Counted from the stretch's first letter, positions 17,059 to 25,252 are shown. The stretch is DNA of 64,000 bases from Kitasatospora arboriphila (GCF_000717275.1 NZ_JNYV01000003.1:310001-374000), one strand, 5' to 3'. Numbers and translations: made by a program. Notes: generated by a model not told the origin, from the sequence alone.

Positions 17059-17286
17059 GTGCCGTGGTCGCCGGTGGATCATGGCACCTATTGGATGCGG
17101 TTCCGAGACGAAGACGCCGTCGACGTCGCTTTGGACTGGTTGCGGTTGAACGGGCTGTATAACTTCCGTGTCCGGTGGCTCGATGACGACACGTTTCGCG
17201 TGACGGTGGTGCATCGGGCGGAGCAGTTGTCGTTGTTGGAGTCGAGGTTCGGTGGGTTCGGGGCTGGACGGCCACGCGTGAGATAA
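17059..17286 (+). CDS. unknown small element protein
   Basis: 75 residues starting at GTG 17059, only 2 nt after the previous stop. The sequence (WMRFRDEDAVDVALDWLRLN, YNFRVRWLDDDTFRVTVVHR) suggests a compact alpha/beta fold with alternating strands. It has no cysteine, signal or membrane segment. No family is recognised; operon context with the neighbouring left-arm genes supports it being real. Confidence 0.55.
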   Translation: MPWSPVDHGTYWMRFRDEDAVDVALDWLRLNGLYNFRVRWLDDDTFRVTVVHRAEQLSLLESRFGGFGAGRPRVR

Positions 17287-17314
17287 TGGTGGTGGCGGGG
17301 GTAGTTAGGAATCC

Positions 17315-17758
17315 ATGAGTTATGTGTATTTCGCCGACGGTGAGCATTCTCTAAAGCGTGTTGCTGGGGCTCCCGATTCGGATATTCGGGATTGGATCGG
17401 CGTGCCTGTCGAGGTGTTTGGTCCTCGCGGTTGGGTGGCGACGGCGGACGCCTCGGGGCTGTTCAACGGCAATTTTGAGCGCGTCTCGGAAGATGAGGCG
17501 CTGGAGTGGATTGCGCGGCGTCCTGAGTTGACGCGGTCGCAGCTAGTCGAGGGTTTCGCCGCTGGTGCTGTGTCGCTCGATGAGGTGTTGGCGAAGATCG
17601 GCGGGGCTGTCGAGGCGCGCCGGTTGTGGCCGGGTGATCCGGATGGCGACCCGTCGATTGGCGACCTGTCGACCATGACGCTCTACCGGGAGCTGTGCGC
17701 AGGTCGGGTATCTGAGAGCGACTACGAGGCCATCTGCGGGGCTCTGCCTAAGCAGTAG
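17315..17758 (+). CDS. unknown element protein
   Basis: 147 residues, acidic, with an AGGA ribosome site 5 nt before the ATG. The N-terminal half is strand-rich (YVYFADGEHSLKRV, GVPVEVFGPRGWVAT). The C-terminal half has two short helical repeats of similar texture (LTRSQLVEGFAAGAVSLDEV and TLYRELCAGRVSESDYEAI), like small SHOCT- or antitoxin-type oligomerisation units, but this is only a resemblance. Function unknown. Confidence 0.6.
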   Translation: MSYVYFADGEHSLKRVAGAPDSDIRDWIGVPVEVFGPRGWVATADASGLFNGNFERVSEDEALEWIARRPELTRSQLVEGFAAGAVSLDEVLAKIGGAVEARRLWPGDPDGDPSIGDLSTMTLYRELCAGRVSESDYEAICGALPKQ

Positions 17759-17804
17759 CCGTGTCGGACGGGGTGCGCGGCGCTGTAGTCGGGATAATCA
17801 CTAG

Positions 17805-18638
17805 GTGTCCACACCTGAATCAGACGTACTTGCTCCGCCTAACAATCCGGCGACTGCGCTGTTCAACATTCTAAAAGTCGTGGTGCTTGACAATCCTGAC
17901 TCAGCCGTCATGGAGACCTGGAGCCGCACATTGGACGCGCAGCTGGCAACACCCGATTTCGTGCGAAAGCACACGGAGGTGGTTCGGCTGATGGACAGCG
18001 TCATCGTGGTTCTCAACGGCGACGCCGAACTGTCGGAGAGCTTTTTGGAGTACGTCCCGCAGTGGTACGACGCCGTCGTTTGCCGTTCTGGTTGGCAGGA
18101 TCGCGGTTCAAATATGGTGTCTGCGGACGCGTTGAAACAACTTCGCAGTCTCGGGATGACCATCGGGCGTACGTCGCCACGCGTATGGGATGACGAGTCG
18201 CGGGCGCGCCTTGAAGACGCGTTCGAGAAGTGGTCGCTGGTTCTGAACACGGAATTGCCGCCCGATCTCGCGCAAGACATACGCGCCCGCCTGGTGCACC
18301 TTCGGTGGTTGATGGACAACGTCGGCACGTTCGGTGTTGGACCAATTACCAATACTGTTTCGGGACTAGTCGCCAGTGGCAGCCAGGCCATGACTCGCAG
18401 CACCGCCAGCGTGAAGGTGAAGATAGGTGCGGCAATTGGTGCGGTCTTCGTCTTCCTCGGACAGTCACACCAAGCCGTCGACGACGTCGCGGGCATTCTC
18501 GAAGGGACAAACCAAATTGTCCGCGAGATCGAGCAGCTAGCCGAACCGCAGAAGGCCCTGCCGCCGGGTCATCCGCAGATCGAAGCGGGTTCGTCGGGCG
18601 ATTCAGCAAGTGACACCAGCGCCGCGACGGACGGCTAA
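17805..18638 (+). CDS. unknown element protein with possible C-terminal membrane segment
   Basis: 277 residues from GTG 17805. About residues 1-185 are helical and charged. A Gly/Ala-rich hydrophobic stretch near residues 205-222 (VKIGAAIGAVFVFLG) could be a single membrane helix. The tail is acidic and Ser/Gly-rich. It converges with the capsid-like gene, overlapping by 4 nt. Its position in the left arm, away from the replication genes and next to att, is where satellites often carry accessory cargo, so an anti-phage or immunity role is worth considering. There is no sequence evidence for a specific activity. Confidence 0.65.
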   Translation: MSTPESDVLAPPNNPATALFNILKVVVLDNPDSAVMETWSRTLDAQLATPDFVRKHTEVVRLMDSVIVVLNGDAELSESFLEYVPQWYDAVVCRSGWQDRGSNMVSADALKQLRSLGMTIGRTSPRVWDDESRARLEDAFEKWSLVLNTELPPDLAQDIRARLVHLRWLMDNVGTFGVGPITNTVSGLVASGSQAMTRSTASVKVKIGAAIGAVFVFLGQSHQAVDDVAGILEGTNQIVREIEQLAEPQKALPPGHPQIEAGSSGDSASDTSAATDG

Positions 18639-19315
18639 ACGGCGCGTACGGCTTTGAAGTAGTCGAACTCCAGTGAGGCAAAGCGAGTCAACTCGATCTG
18701 ACGGCGATTGACGTCCGTCTGCACGAGGTTCGTCGATTCGATCTGCGTCAAATTGACGGCGACGTCCTCGGTCACGGCGATGGCGTTGCCGGGGTAGCCG
18801 GGTGCGACGACGAAGGGCACTCCGATGTTGCGCAGCGCGATGCCCATGGAGACGGCGACTTCGTAGCCGAGATGGAGTAGCGGAACGATGCTCGGGGTGT
18901 TGTCGTATGCCTTGGCCAGTACGGCGGCGATGGTGGCCACGTGGTTCGCTTCGCGCGGCACTGTGGCGACGTCGGGGTGGGTGAGGTACTCGTGGAAGTC
19001 GTCGACGGCGTCAGTGCCGTACCAAAGGACGCGGCTGACCATGTAGGCGGTGCTCTTGGCCATGGTGTCGGTTGCGATCTGTTGCAGCTCTTCGGGCTCG
19101 CATCGCGTGGGGGCTTTGACGTGGCCGACGATGGCGAAAGGGTGCACGTCTTCGCCGAAAGGGACTTCGGGGCCTTCAACAATCGGATATGTCGGATTGC
19201 AGATGTCGTGGATGCCGAGTTGGAAGGCTCGGCCTGGATACTCCATCGGGTACGGGCCGCGTGTCCATGGTCCGTTGTGCTCTCGGACTTCAATTGTTTC
19301 GAGAATGTCGGCCAT
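18635..19315 (-). CDS. probable HK97-fold major capsid protein (small)
   Basis: 226 residues. The texture is that of short phage capsid proteins or encapsulin-like shells: an N-arm, a helical spine segment (EELQQIATDTMAKSTAYMVS) and a C-terminal beta-rich part, PGNAIAVTEDVAVNLTQIES, ending in RFASLEFDYFKAVRAV. Capsid C-termini commonly end in this way. GAGG lies 8 nt before the ATG. At 226 residues it is shorter than typical capsids (about 280-400), and no prohead protease, portal or terminase was found. Last gene of the leftward group 20912-18635. The assignment is by eye and could be wrong. Confidence 0.5.
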   Translation of the reverse strand: MADILETIEVREHNGPWTRGPYPMEYPGRAFQLGIHDICNPTYPIVEGPEVPFGEDVHPFAIVGHVKAPTRCEPEELQQIATDTMAKSTAYMVSRVLWYGTDAVDDFHEYLTHPDVATVPREANHVATIAAVLAKAYDNTPSIVPLLHLGYEVAVSMGIALRNIGVPFVVAPGYPGNAIAVTEDVAVNLTQIESTNLVQTDVNRRQIELTRFASLEFDYFKAVRAV

Positions 19316-19364
19316 TTTCTTACCTCGCTAGGTGCGAATCATGTTGCGCTGGTTGGTGGTTGGG

Positions 19365-19496
19365 ATGCGGAGCTAGGCAGGACACGTTTGCGGTTTTCAC
19401 TTTCGGAGGCCGCGCACCATGAGTAGTGCAGTGTCCTTAGCCGGTTTATTGGGCGCCTCACGAGTGCCTTTGGCCGTCAGGAACCTAGCTCCGCAT
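19365..19496. repeat. 13-bp inverted repeat flanking a 106-bp intergenic segment
   Basis: ATGCGGAGCTAGG at 19365-19377 is perfectly complementary to CCTAGCTCCGCAT at 19484-19496. The segment between lies in the gap between the capsid-like gene and the next gene upstream, immediately after that gene's stop at 19499. It could be a long-stem RNA structure or a paired protein-binding/recombination site. Confidence 0.7.
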
Positions 19497-19498
19497 GT

Positions 19499-20419
19499 TC
19501 ATGGGGTGGCCTCGGCGAGTGCGGGTCTCGCGGCTTCGGCCTGTTTGGCTGAGCGTGCGCACGGCTCGCACCCGGCGGCGATGGCACGGGCGATCCATAG
19601 GGTGGCGGTGTCTTCGGTGTGCGCCATGTATTTCATCGGGGGCAGGTGCTCGGCGTTCTTGAAGCTGTAGAACACCTCGGGGAAGTGTTCGTCGGCGGCG
19701 CGTGGGATGAATCCGCGTGTGCGGAGGTCGTGGGCGGCGGTGGCGACGTGCTCCAGCTCGGCGGAGAGTTCGATGGCGCGGAAGGTCGCGAAGTGTTTGC
19801 GGGCGCTGTCTGGGAAGCGCGCGAACTGTTTGATGTCTTCGGAGATGTCGGCGTCTTCGAGCTGTTCGTGGTGGTAGATGCGGGCATGGATGATTTGCTC
19901 GCGTCCGTCGCCTTCGGCCAGTTTGATCGCGAGGGGGCGAAGCTCGGTCATGATGCGGTCAATCCACGGATTGAGTAGGCCGTCTAGGACGCCGTCGCCG
20001 AGCTGGCGGATGCGGCGGGCGGCGTCGCGGGCTCGGTAGAACCGGACCTGGTTGGCGAGGTGTTTGTAGTGCCGTGCGCGTTCGCGGCTGTCGGTGGCGA
20101 GGATGCGGGCTCCGGCTTCGATGCGGGCGGCGTCGTCGATGCTGACGCCTGTGCCTGCGGTAGCGCGGGTGAGTAGTGAGACCGACTCGGTGAGGTCGAG
20201 ACCGTCGCGGTCGCGGAGCATTTCGACGTCGCTGAGTTCTTGCTCTTCTTCGATGGCCAGCGTCGAGAGGTCGTCGCGGCACTGTTGGACGGCTTTGGAT
20301 GGTTCGACTCCAGCGTCGTCGATGAGCTGATCGAAGTAGGCCAGCGTCTCGGCGGCGGTGGGGAACGCGAGGAGGGTCGCGTGTTTGGGGTTTTTGGTTG
20401 CGGTGGTCCACGGTTTCAT
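19499..20419 (-). CDS. unknown element protein, possibly structural
   Basis: 306 residues from ATG 20419 (MKPWTTATKNPKHATLLAFP). It is largely helical and charged, with a long central helical region (ARHYKHLANQVRFYRARDAA, IDRIMTELRPLAIKLAEGDG). The C-terminus contains CEPCARSAKQ, a CxxC pair. The frame runs on upstream to 20986, but that extension is a shadow of the next gene. It lies between a short basic protein and the capsid-like gene on one strand; a scaffold or head-associated role is possible, yet no family is recognised. Confidence 0.65.
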   Translation of the reverse strand: MKPWTTATKNPKHATLLAFPTAAETLAYFDQLIDDAGVEPSKAVQQCRDDLSTLAIEEEQELSDVEMLRDRDGLDLTESVSLLTRATAGTGVSIDDAARIEAGARILATDSRERARHYKHLANQVRFYRARDAARRIRQLGDGVLDGLLNPWIDRIMTELRPLAIKLAEGDGREQIIHARIYHHEQLEDADISEDIKQFARFPDSARKHFATFRAIELSAELEHVATAAHDLRTRGFIPRAADEHFPEVFYSFKNAEHLPPMKYMAHTEDTATLWIARAIAAGCEPCARSAKQAEAARPALAEATP

Positions 20420-20435
20420 GTGGTTCTGTCCGTCC

Positions 20436-20912
20436 TTAGAAGGTGTAGGTGTTGCGCGCGTTGCGCTTGTTGTAGGCGCGGTTGAGTGCGCGTTTGAGTG
20501 CTCGTCGGCCTGTGTAGGGCTCGGGGGGTCTGTTGATCTGCCGGGTGAGGTGCTGAGCCAACGGGGCTGTGGAGCCGTGTTGGTCGGCGGGGACGGCGCG
20601 GGCGAGGTAGGCCAGGGTTTCGTCTCGCAGGTGGGCCAGGTGTGCGGGGTTGGGGGGTTCGCCGTTGGCGCGGCAGTCGCGGCGGTGGTCTTTGACGCGG
20701 CGGCGCAATCCGGAGATGGCTTTGAGGTAGGTGCGGAACTGGGCTGGGGCGAGGGCTTTCCATTCGCCGGAGCTGAGTCCGTTGTCGGTGGTGGCTTGGT
20801 TCGCGAGGTGCACGAGCGGGTGGTCTGCGGGTAGGCGCTGGTCTTCGGGGGGTCGTGGGGGTGCGAAGGGCGAGCGGAAGCCGCTGGGGTGGGGGCTGTT
20901 CGCACGCGACAT
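20436..20912 (-). CDS. unknown basic element protein
   Basis: 158 residues, rich in Arg, Pro and His, with a strongly basic C-terminus (TGRRALKRALNRAYNKRNAR). A DNA- or RNA-binding role, such as a small terminase-like or assembly factor, is conceivable but unsupported. A promoter can be seen: TTGACA at 20949-20944 and TACCGT at 20925-20920 (minus strand, 18-nt spacer), with ATG 7 nt after the -10, so the transcript may be leaderless. First gene of the leftward capsid group. Confidence 0.6.
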   Translation of the reverse strand: MSRANSPHPSGFRSPFAPPRPPEDQRLPADHPLVHLANQATTDNGLSSGEWKALAPAQFRTYLKAISGLRRRVKDHRRDCRANGEPPNPAHLAHLRDETLAYLARAVPADQHGSTAPLAQHLTRQINRPPEPYTGRRALKRALNRAYNKRNARNTYTF

Positions 20913-20919
20913 GCGAGGG

Positions 20920-20949
20920 ACGGTAATTGCGCTGGTGCTGAAATGTCAA
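20920..20949 (-). promoter_or_regulatory. promoter of the capsid-group operon
   Basis: On the minus strand TTGACA (20949-20944), 18-nt spacer, TACCGT (20925-20920, TANNNT form). The start codon at 20912 is only 7 nt beyond, predicting a leaderless or near-leaderless mRNA. The same AGTTGACATTT string occurs upstream of the excisionase operon (complement around 28721-28731). Confidence 0.5.
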
Positions 20950-21371
20950 CTGGTGCAATATGATTCGGTGACTTGGGTTTGTGCAAGTTAATTCGAGGTG
21001 TTGCGGCTAGGGCTGTGACCTGCGCGTATTTGGCCTTAAGTTCTTAGTTGCGTGACCGGCGGTTCTTGTAGGTCTCGCGGGCGTGGGGTCTGAGGGTTAC
21101 CGTGGGCGCTGGCTCGGTGACGTCTTGGGGCACGGTCTTGACCAACTACATCTTCGGTGGGCGTTTTGGGGCGTCGCCGAGCCGCCTAAGTCTTCCGGCG
21201 CTGCTTGAGATATGGCTCGACTCCCTGTTGGCGCAGCGTCGGGGTGGCTGGAGTCCTGCCGGGTTTTTGGATGCCTCCGAGGCTTGGCAGGGCTTCGGCT
21301 GGGCCAACCATTCGAGTCGCCCTTCGGTGTGTCATCGCTCGCGGGTGCCCGTAGTCGGCGAGAATGCCGAC
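20950..21371. other. non-coding gap between divergent element genes
   Basis: About 420 bp upstream of the rightward gene at 21372. The rightward frame is open from 21102, but the predicted peptide there (Arg/Ser/Gly-rich) does not look like protein, and the membrane anchor of that gene begins at ATG 21372. I see no RNA gene or strong repeat here. Confidence 0.4.
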
Positions 21372-21866
21372 ATGTCGGCTGCAATTTGGAGTGGTGTCAT
21401 CGGCGTAGTTGGTGCTCTCGGTGGTTCGGCGCTCACCTTGGTCGGGTCGATATACGGTCCCAAAATTGGTTGGGAAACCGAAGAAAAGCGGTTGAATCTC
21501 ACTCACCAACAGCAGCTTCACGTTGCGCGGACTGAGCGTCAGCGCGAGTTGTTGGCGGAGTGTCGCGTGGGGCTCCACGACGCGAGGATGGAGTGGGTAG
21601 CACATGAGCGGTGGATAAATGGACCAAATCCGCAACGTGAAGACGAACCCGTCTTCGAACCGGTACCGGGGCGCGCCTGGTTTGAGGCGCTTAGGCAGCA
21701 TCTCCAGATGAATCGTGCCGAAATACAGGCACTTGAGTCTTCGATGGACTCGGAACAGGCGACGAAGCTGTCGGAAGAGATTGCTCGCATTGAGCGCGCG
21801 TGGGGTCTGGTCGAGCGGACGTTGGATGATCCTGAGAGTCGGACAACGCACGTGACCGATCCGTAA
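21372..21866 (+). CDS. membrane-anchored coiled-coil element protein
   Basis: 164 residues. An N-terminal membrane helix (IWSGVIGVVGALGGSALTLV, about residues 4-24) is followed by a long charged helical region (EEKRLNLTHQQQLHVARTER; MNRAEIQALESSMDSEQATK), predicting a short anchor with a cytoplasmic coiled coil. Short phage and island membrane proteins of this layout are common and mostly uncharacterised. It is a lone rightward gene between two leftward blocks, suggesting a separately expressed accessory function. Confidence 0.65.
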   Translation: MSAAIWSGVIGVVGALGGSALTLVGSIYGPKIGWETEEKRLNLTHQQQLHVARTERQRELLAECRVGLHDARMEWVAHERWINGPNPQREDEPVFEPVPGRAWFEALRQHLQMNRAEIQALESSMDSEQATKLSEEIARIERAWGLVERTLDDPESRTTHVTDP

Positions 21867-21889
21867 GCGTTGCCTTACAGCTTCTTTGG

Positions 21890-21907
21890 TGTCCCGGGTT
21901 AGAACAA
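21890..21907 (+). promoter_or_regulatory. element operator-like motif, copy 1
   Basis: TGTCCCGGGTTAGAACAA, one of three 18-bp matches to TGTCMCGRGTTAGAACAA in the element. It lies 24 bp after the coiled-coil gene, in the otherwise empty stretch 21867-22263. That stretch holds no convincing gene; a short open frame from 21932 has no supporting features. Confidence 0.55.
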
Positions 21908-22263
21908 CCAACTCGTTTTGAACCGAGCTATTTGCGTATGCCGACGACTTCGGAGCGCGAAAAATTGGCGTCTGACCGGCCATATATAGCGATCTCAAAC
22001 AGGGCGCTCGTCAGTGAAGCGAGGTGCTTGTCGTCGGCGGCGCTGGCGCTTGATTGTGACGTGAATCGTGCTCGGTGGCACGCTTTTTCGGTGCCTGCTA
22101 CCTGGTTGGTAGCAGGTATGCGAGGCTGTTTTCTGAGTGTTGTTGCAGGTCAAGGGCATATCGAGCAGGGTGACTTGGTGGTCTGACTGCTCGAAGTGTC
22201 TAATATGCGCCTCTTATGGCGTGAAAATGCATGTGTAGCAGTGTTTTTAAGAATGTTGTTGCG

Positions 22264-22842
22264 CTAGTCCGTGAGGGGTGGAAGCTCTTCGAGTCGAGCT
22301 TGCTCGGCCTCATATGCCTCATGCCTCTTAGCTTTTACATCAGGCGAATGCGCGTCATCCCATAGCTGTTGCCATGCCTCGGTTGTGTATGGCTCCTGCC
22401 CGTTCGCTGTGCGGCGGCTGTTGATGAGGGCCATGGACCCATCCCTGTCTAGGTAGGTGGGTGTGGGTGTGGGTGCTGCACTGGCACGCACCCTGTCTGC
22501 GAATGCTGTCCTGCGTTGGTACAAGTCCCTATTGGCTTGGCTCTGTGCGGCCACCATGAGCTGCCACCATATGCGCTCCACTACGTGGGTGGGTACCTCT
22601 TTGGGGTGCACTACTACTGCGCACAGGTAGTCGATTGCGCTGGTCACTCCGAGCCGCCAATCGGCGAATCGTTCTATTCCGTTGAGTGCACTGGAGTTCC
22701 AACGGGTTTCACGTTCTGGGGGCTGGTTCTGCTCGGCTGCGAGGGCGGCGCTCTCGGGGGTCGGATACTCGTAGCTCCGTGTGGTGGCGATGTTTTCGGC
22801 ACCTTCTGGCCCGATGAAGATGTGCGTGTATCGGTAGCTCAT
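22264..22842 (-). CDS. unknown element protein
   Basis: 192 residues starting MSYRYTHIFIGPEGAENI. N-terminal strands, then a Trp-containing helical core (VVERIWWQLMVAAQSQANRD) and an acidic tail. Its start overlaps the previous stop by 4 nt (ATGA), so it is coupled to the gene at 22839-23192. No family is recognised. Confidence 0.6.
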   Translation of the reverse strand: MSYRYTHIFIGPEGAENIATTRSYEYPTPESAALAAEQNQPPERETRWNSSALNGIERFADWRLGVTSAIDYLCAVVVHPKEVPTHVVERIWWQLMVAAQSQANRDLYQRRTAFADRVRASAAPTPTPTYLDRDGSMALINSRRTANGQEPYTTEAWQQLWDDAHSPDVKAKRHEAYEAEQARLEELPPLTD

Positions 22843-23192
22843 ATCGCGTTCTCCTGGTTCGGCAGCGTCGTGGTTTGGACGGTCATGAGTCCTAGGCTCA
22901 CCACGATTGCGTTATGACGGGCTCGGGCGAGGGCGTCGACGATGTCGGCTTCGGTCGCGGTCGCGGGGTGGATCGCGATGATGCGTTCGCGGGTGGCGGG
23001 TGTCGGGGTGAGGTAGCCGAATCGGTAGTCGTCGAGGTGCGCGAAGATCGGCGACCAGTCGACGTCGCGGTGGAGGTTGCGGTCCACGGCTGCGGTGGCG
23101 TCGTCGAGGTCGTTGTAACGGTCGGCGCTGGTTTGTGTGCGCAGGGGTGCGCCTACCCGCGCAGGGACGCTGATCACGGTGGCGGCGAACAT
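22839..23192 (-). CDS. unknown small element protein
   Basis: 117 residues from ATG 23192 (MFAATVISVPARVGAPLRTQ). Contains ATAAVDRNLHRDVDWSPIFA and TPATRERIIAIHPATATEAD, mixed alpha/beta. The open frame extends to 23822, but the upstream part is low-complexity and lies in the repeat region, so the internal ATG is chosen. Function unknown. Confidence 0.6.
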   Translation of the reverse strand: MFAATVISVPARVGAPLRTQTSADRYNDLDDATAAVDRNLHRDVDWSPIFAHLDDYRFGYLTPTPATRERIIAIHPATATEADIVDALARARHNAIVVSLGLMTVQTTTLPNQENAI

Positions 23193-23570
23193 GGCTCTAG
23201 TGTCCACGGGCTCGCAGGTTTGGCCAATCGAGTTGCGCTGGCCAATGTCTCGCGGGTGGGTGGCTGGAGCGGGCTGAGTCGGCCTAGGTGGTGCTTGGTG
23301 GCGCTGGCTATGTGGGTGGGTGGGTGAGCCTCGCGGAGCTGTCAGCGGCGATCTGAGGGCGTGTCGGTGGCTCGTGGGGCGCGGGCGCGCGAGTTGCGCA
23401 GAGCGGCGCGTATCTCTGGCCAAACCTACCCCACCCGGTTCTCTCCAACCCTGTCGCTTTGGTGGCTCATTGCCTCGCTGGCGGGCTGTGGGGGTGGGGG
23501 TGGTGTCCTTAAGGTGGTGGTTTTCTTTCTGGGGGCTCTGAGAGCCCAAATCGGTTGTCTTGGATCGGGT

Positions 23571-23588
23571 TTGTTCTAACTCGTGACA
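23571..23588 (-). promoter_or_regulatory. element operator-like motif, copy 2
   Basis: On the minus strand this reads TGTCACGAGTTAGAACAA, differing by one base from the copy at 28761-28778 and by two from that at 21890-21907. It lies between the origin-like boxes and the genes 23192-22264. Confidence 0.6.
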
Positions 23589-23617
23589 GTCGCCGGCCGA
23601 ATTGGCCATTTTGGGCG

Positions 23618-23795
23618 GGGACGACTTGGGTCTGCGAGGGGCCGAAAAGTCGTCCGGGACGACTTTTGCTTTCGAGGCATAAAACCCGCTGGTCAACAGT
23701 GTCCGTCCCCGTCCCCGGGTAAAGACCCCCGGGACGATGGGGACGACAGCACACTGGCCGTCCCCGGGACGACTGGGGACGACTGGGGACGACTC
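23618..23795. repeat. GGGACGACT iteron-like boxes
   Basis: Copies at 23618-23626, 23656-23664 (part of the palindrome 23645-23667), a variant GGGACGATG at 23731-23739, GGGACGACA at 23740-23748, and three in tandem at 23766-23774, 23776-23784 and 23786-23794. All point the same way; the palindrome adds one inverted copy. They lie just downstream of the helicase gene. Confidence 0.75.
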
Positions 23796-23818
23796 TGGTT
23801 TTGGTCCCGTTGTGGTGT

Positions 23819-25252
23819 TCATTCGGACTTTCCGCGACCGATTCCGACTAGGTACGGGTCGGTGCTGCGGCGATACGGTTTGGCCAGCGTGAGCCGGTCA
23901 GCCTTGTCGGGCTCACTGGTGAAGTAGCCCTCGGCAGTGAGTAGCTCGATGGCTTCGAGTTTGGTGGCGTTGCGTGCGCCTTTGACGTTGGTCTTGATCC
24001 AGTTGCGCGAAAACGTCGTTGTCTTGTGGCCTGCGGCGGCGCGGTCTCGAATTTCGTCTTCGACGCGGGTGGAGATTGCCTCCAGTAGTGTTCCGTTCCG
24101 TTTGTCGGCGGTCGGGTCGGTGGCTGCGGTGCCTCCGGCTTCGATGGTGATGGTGGTCTCGGGTGTCGATGAGTCGACGGTGATGGTGCCGACGCGGTGT
24201 GTGCGGTTGCCTGCGTTGTAGTTGTCGCATCCTCGGCGGACTTGGCCGGGTCGGTCTTTGGCGACGTACATGACCAGCGCCCCCACTTTGCCGAGCCCGA
24301 TCGGTTCGCCGGTGGTTTCGACGATGTAGGCGGCTCCGCTGATGGAGGACATTTTCGTTTGGGCTCCGATGGGGAATCGGCCTCGGCTGTCTTTGTCTTT
24401 GGTGACGTGGTCGATCATGACCACGGCGGCTCCGGTTTGACGGGCGATGCGTTCGGGGAGCTGTTGCCACCATGTGGCGACTTCGTCGTTGTCTTTGGAG
24501 CTGGTGGCGAAGGTGGCCAGTGCCGCTGTGACGCCGTCGATGATGGCGAGGGTGTATCGGTTGGGGGCGAGTAGTTCTGTCCAGCTCAGGTCGTCGTCTG
24601 CGGGCCGCGATTCGGGTCGGCGGTAGTCGAAGTATTCGTTGACGGCGGCGGGTGTGGCTCCGAACATGCGGAGGCGTTCGGCGGTGGTTTGCTCGTCGTC
24701 TTCGTAGTCGATGTAGAGCACGGGGTGGCCGTTCATGATTTGGCGGACGGCTGCGGCGAGGGCGATGAGGGACTTTCCGGATTCGCTTTCGCCGAAGATG
24801 GAGTGTGTGCGGCCTGGGTAGAGCAGGTTGAGTCCGTCGGTTCGGGCGAACATGGTTGCGACTACGGGTGTGGCGGTGCCGTTCATGTGGTCGCTGAGGT
24901 CGATGCGTTTCCACGTGTCGGGTGCGGTGCCGCGCTGTTCGGCGTCGAATACGGCTTTGGCTTGTGCTCGTGCGCGCATGTCCTGGAGGTGGCGGTCGAC
25001 CTCGCGGGGGTTGACCTCGTCGAGTCCGATTTCGGCTCTGTCTGCGGCTGCGGCGGTCGCTAGATCGTCGTCGTCGATGAGGTCGAGCGGCGATTCGGCG
25101 TCGGGCTCGGGTTCCGGTTCGGTGCGGGTGGGGCTCGCGGTGGGGCTATCTCCTGCCGGGGTGGGGAAGCCGTATCTGTCGGCGAGCCCGTGGCTGAAGG
25201 GCGGCGGCGGTGGGGTGTAGCCGAGTTCGTCGTCGGGTCCGTTGAAGTCCAT
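23819..25252 (-). CDS. RepA/DnaB-like AAA (RecA-fold) replicative helicase
   Basis: 477 residues. The N-terminus is a Pro/Glu/Asp-rich linker. The core (about residues 125-350) is a RecA-fold ATPase of the RepA hexameric helicase type: Walker A GESESGKS, Walker B region YTLAIIDG, then VVMIDHVTKDKDSRGRFPIG. The C-terminus (about 380-477) looks like a small winged-helix domain (RNWIKTNVKGARNATKLEAI). Its ATG overlaps the primase stop by one base (TAATG). Together they form a replication module that should unwind and prime the excised element. Confidence 0.8.
   Translation of the reverse strand: MDFNGPDDELGYTPPPPPFSHGLADRYGFPTPAGDSPTASPTRTEPEPEPDAESPLDLIDDDDLATAAAADRAEIGLDEVNPREVDRHLQDMRARAQAKAVFDAEQRGTAPDTWKRIDLSDHMNGTATPVVATMFARTDGLNLLYPGRTHSIFGESESGKSLIALAAAVRQIMNGHPVLYIDYEDDEQTTAERLRMFGATPAAVNEYFDYRRPESRPADDDLSWTELLAPNRYTLAIIDGVTAALATFATSSKDNDEVATWWQQLPERIARQTGAAVVMIDHVTKDKDSRGRFPIGAQTKMSSISGAAYIVETTGEPIGLGKVGALVMYVAKDRPGQVRRGCDNYNAGNRTHRVGTITVDSSTPETTITIEAGGTAATDPTADKRNGTLLEAISTRVEDEIRDRAAAGHKTTTFSRNWIKTNVKGARNATKLEAIELLTAEGYFTSEPDKADRLTLAKPYRRSTDPYLVGIGRGKSE

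Larger units (their letters stand above)
23193..23818. promoter_or_regulatory. large element intergenic region, candidate replication origin
   Basis: 626 bp without a believable gene. It holds an 18-bp operator-like motif (23571-23588, minus) and a cluster of GGGACGAC(T/A) boxes between 23618 and 23794, including three tandem 10-bp copies at 23766-23795. An 11-bp-arm palindrome at 23645-23667 (AAAAGTCGTCC-G-GGACGACTTTT) is also present. Location directly beside the helicase and primase genes makes an iteron-type origin the best guess; a regulator-binding array is the alternative. Confidence 0.6.

Noticed and set aside
21932..22186. 84-codon frame in the gap after the coiled-coil element gene
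   Set aside because: No ribosome site, odd composition, and it follows the operator-like motif directly; insufficient support.
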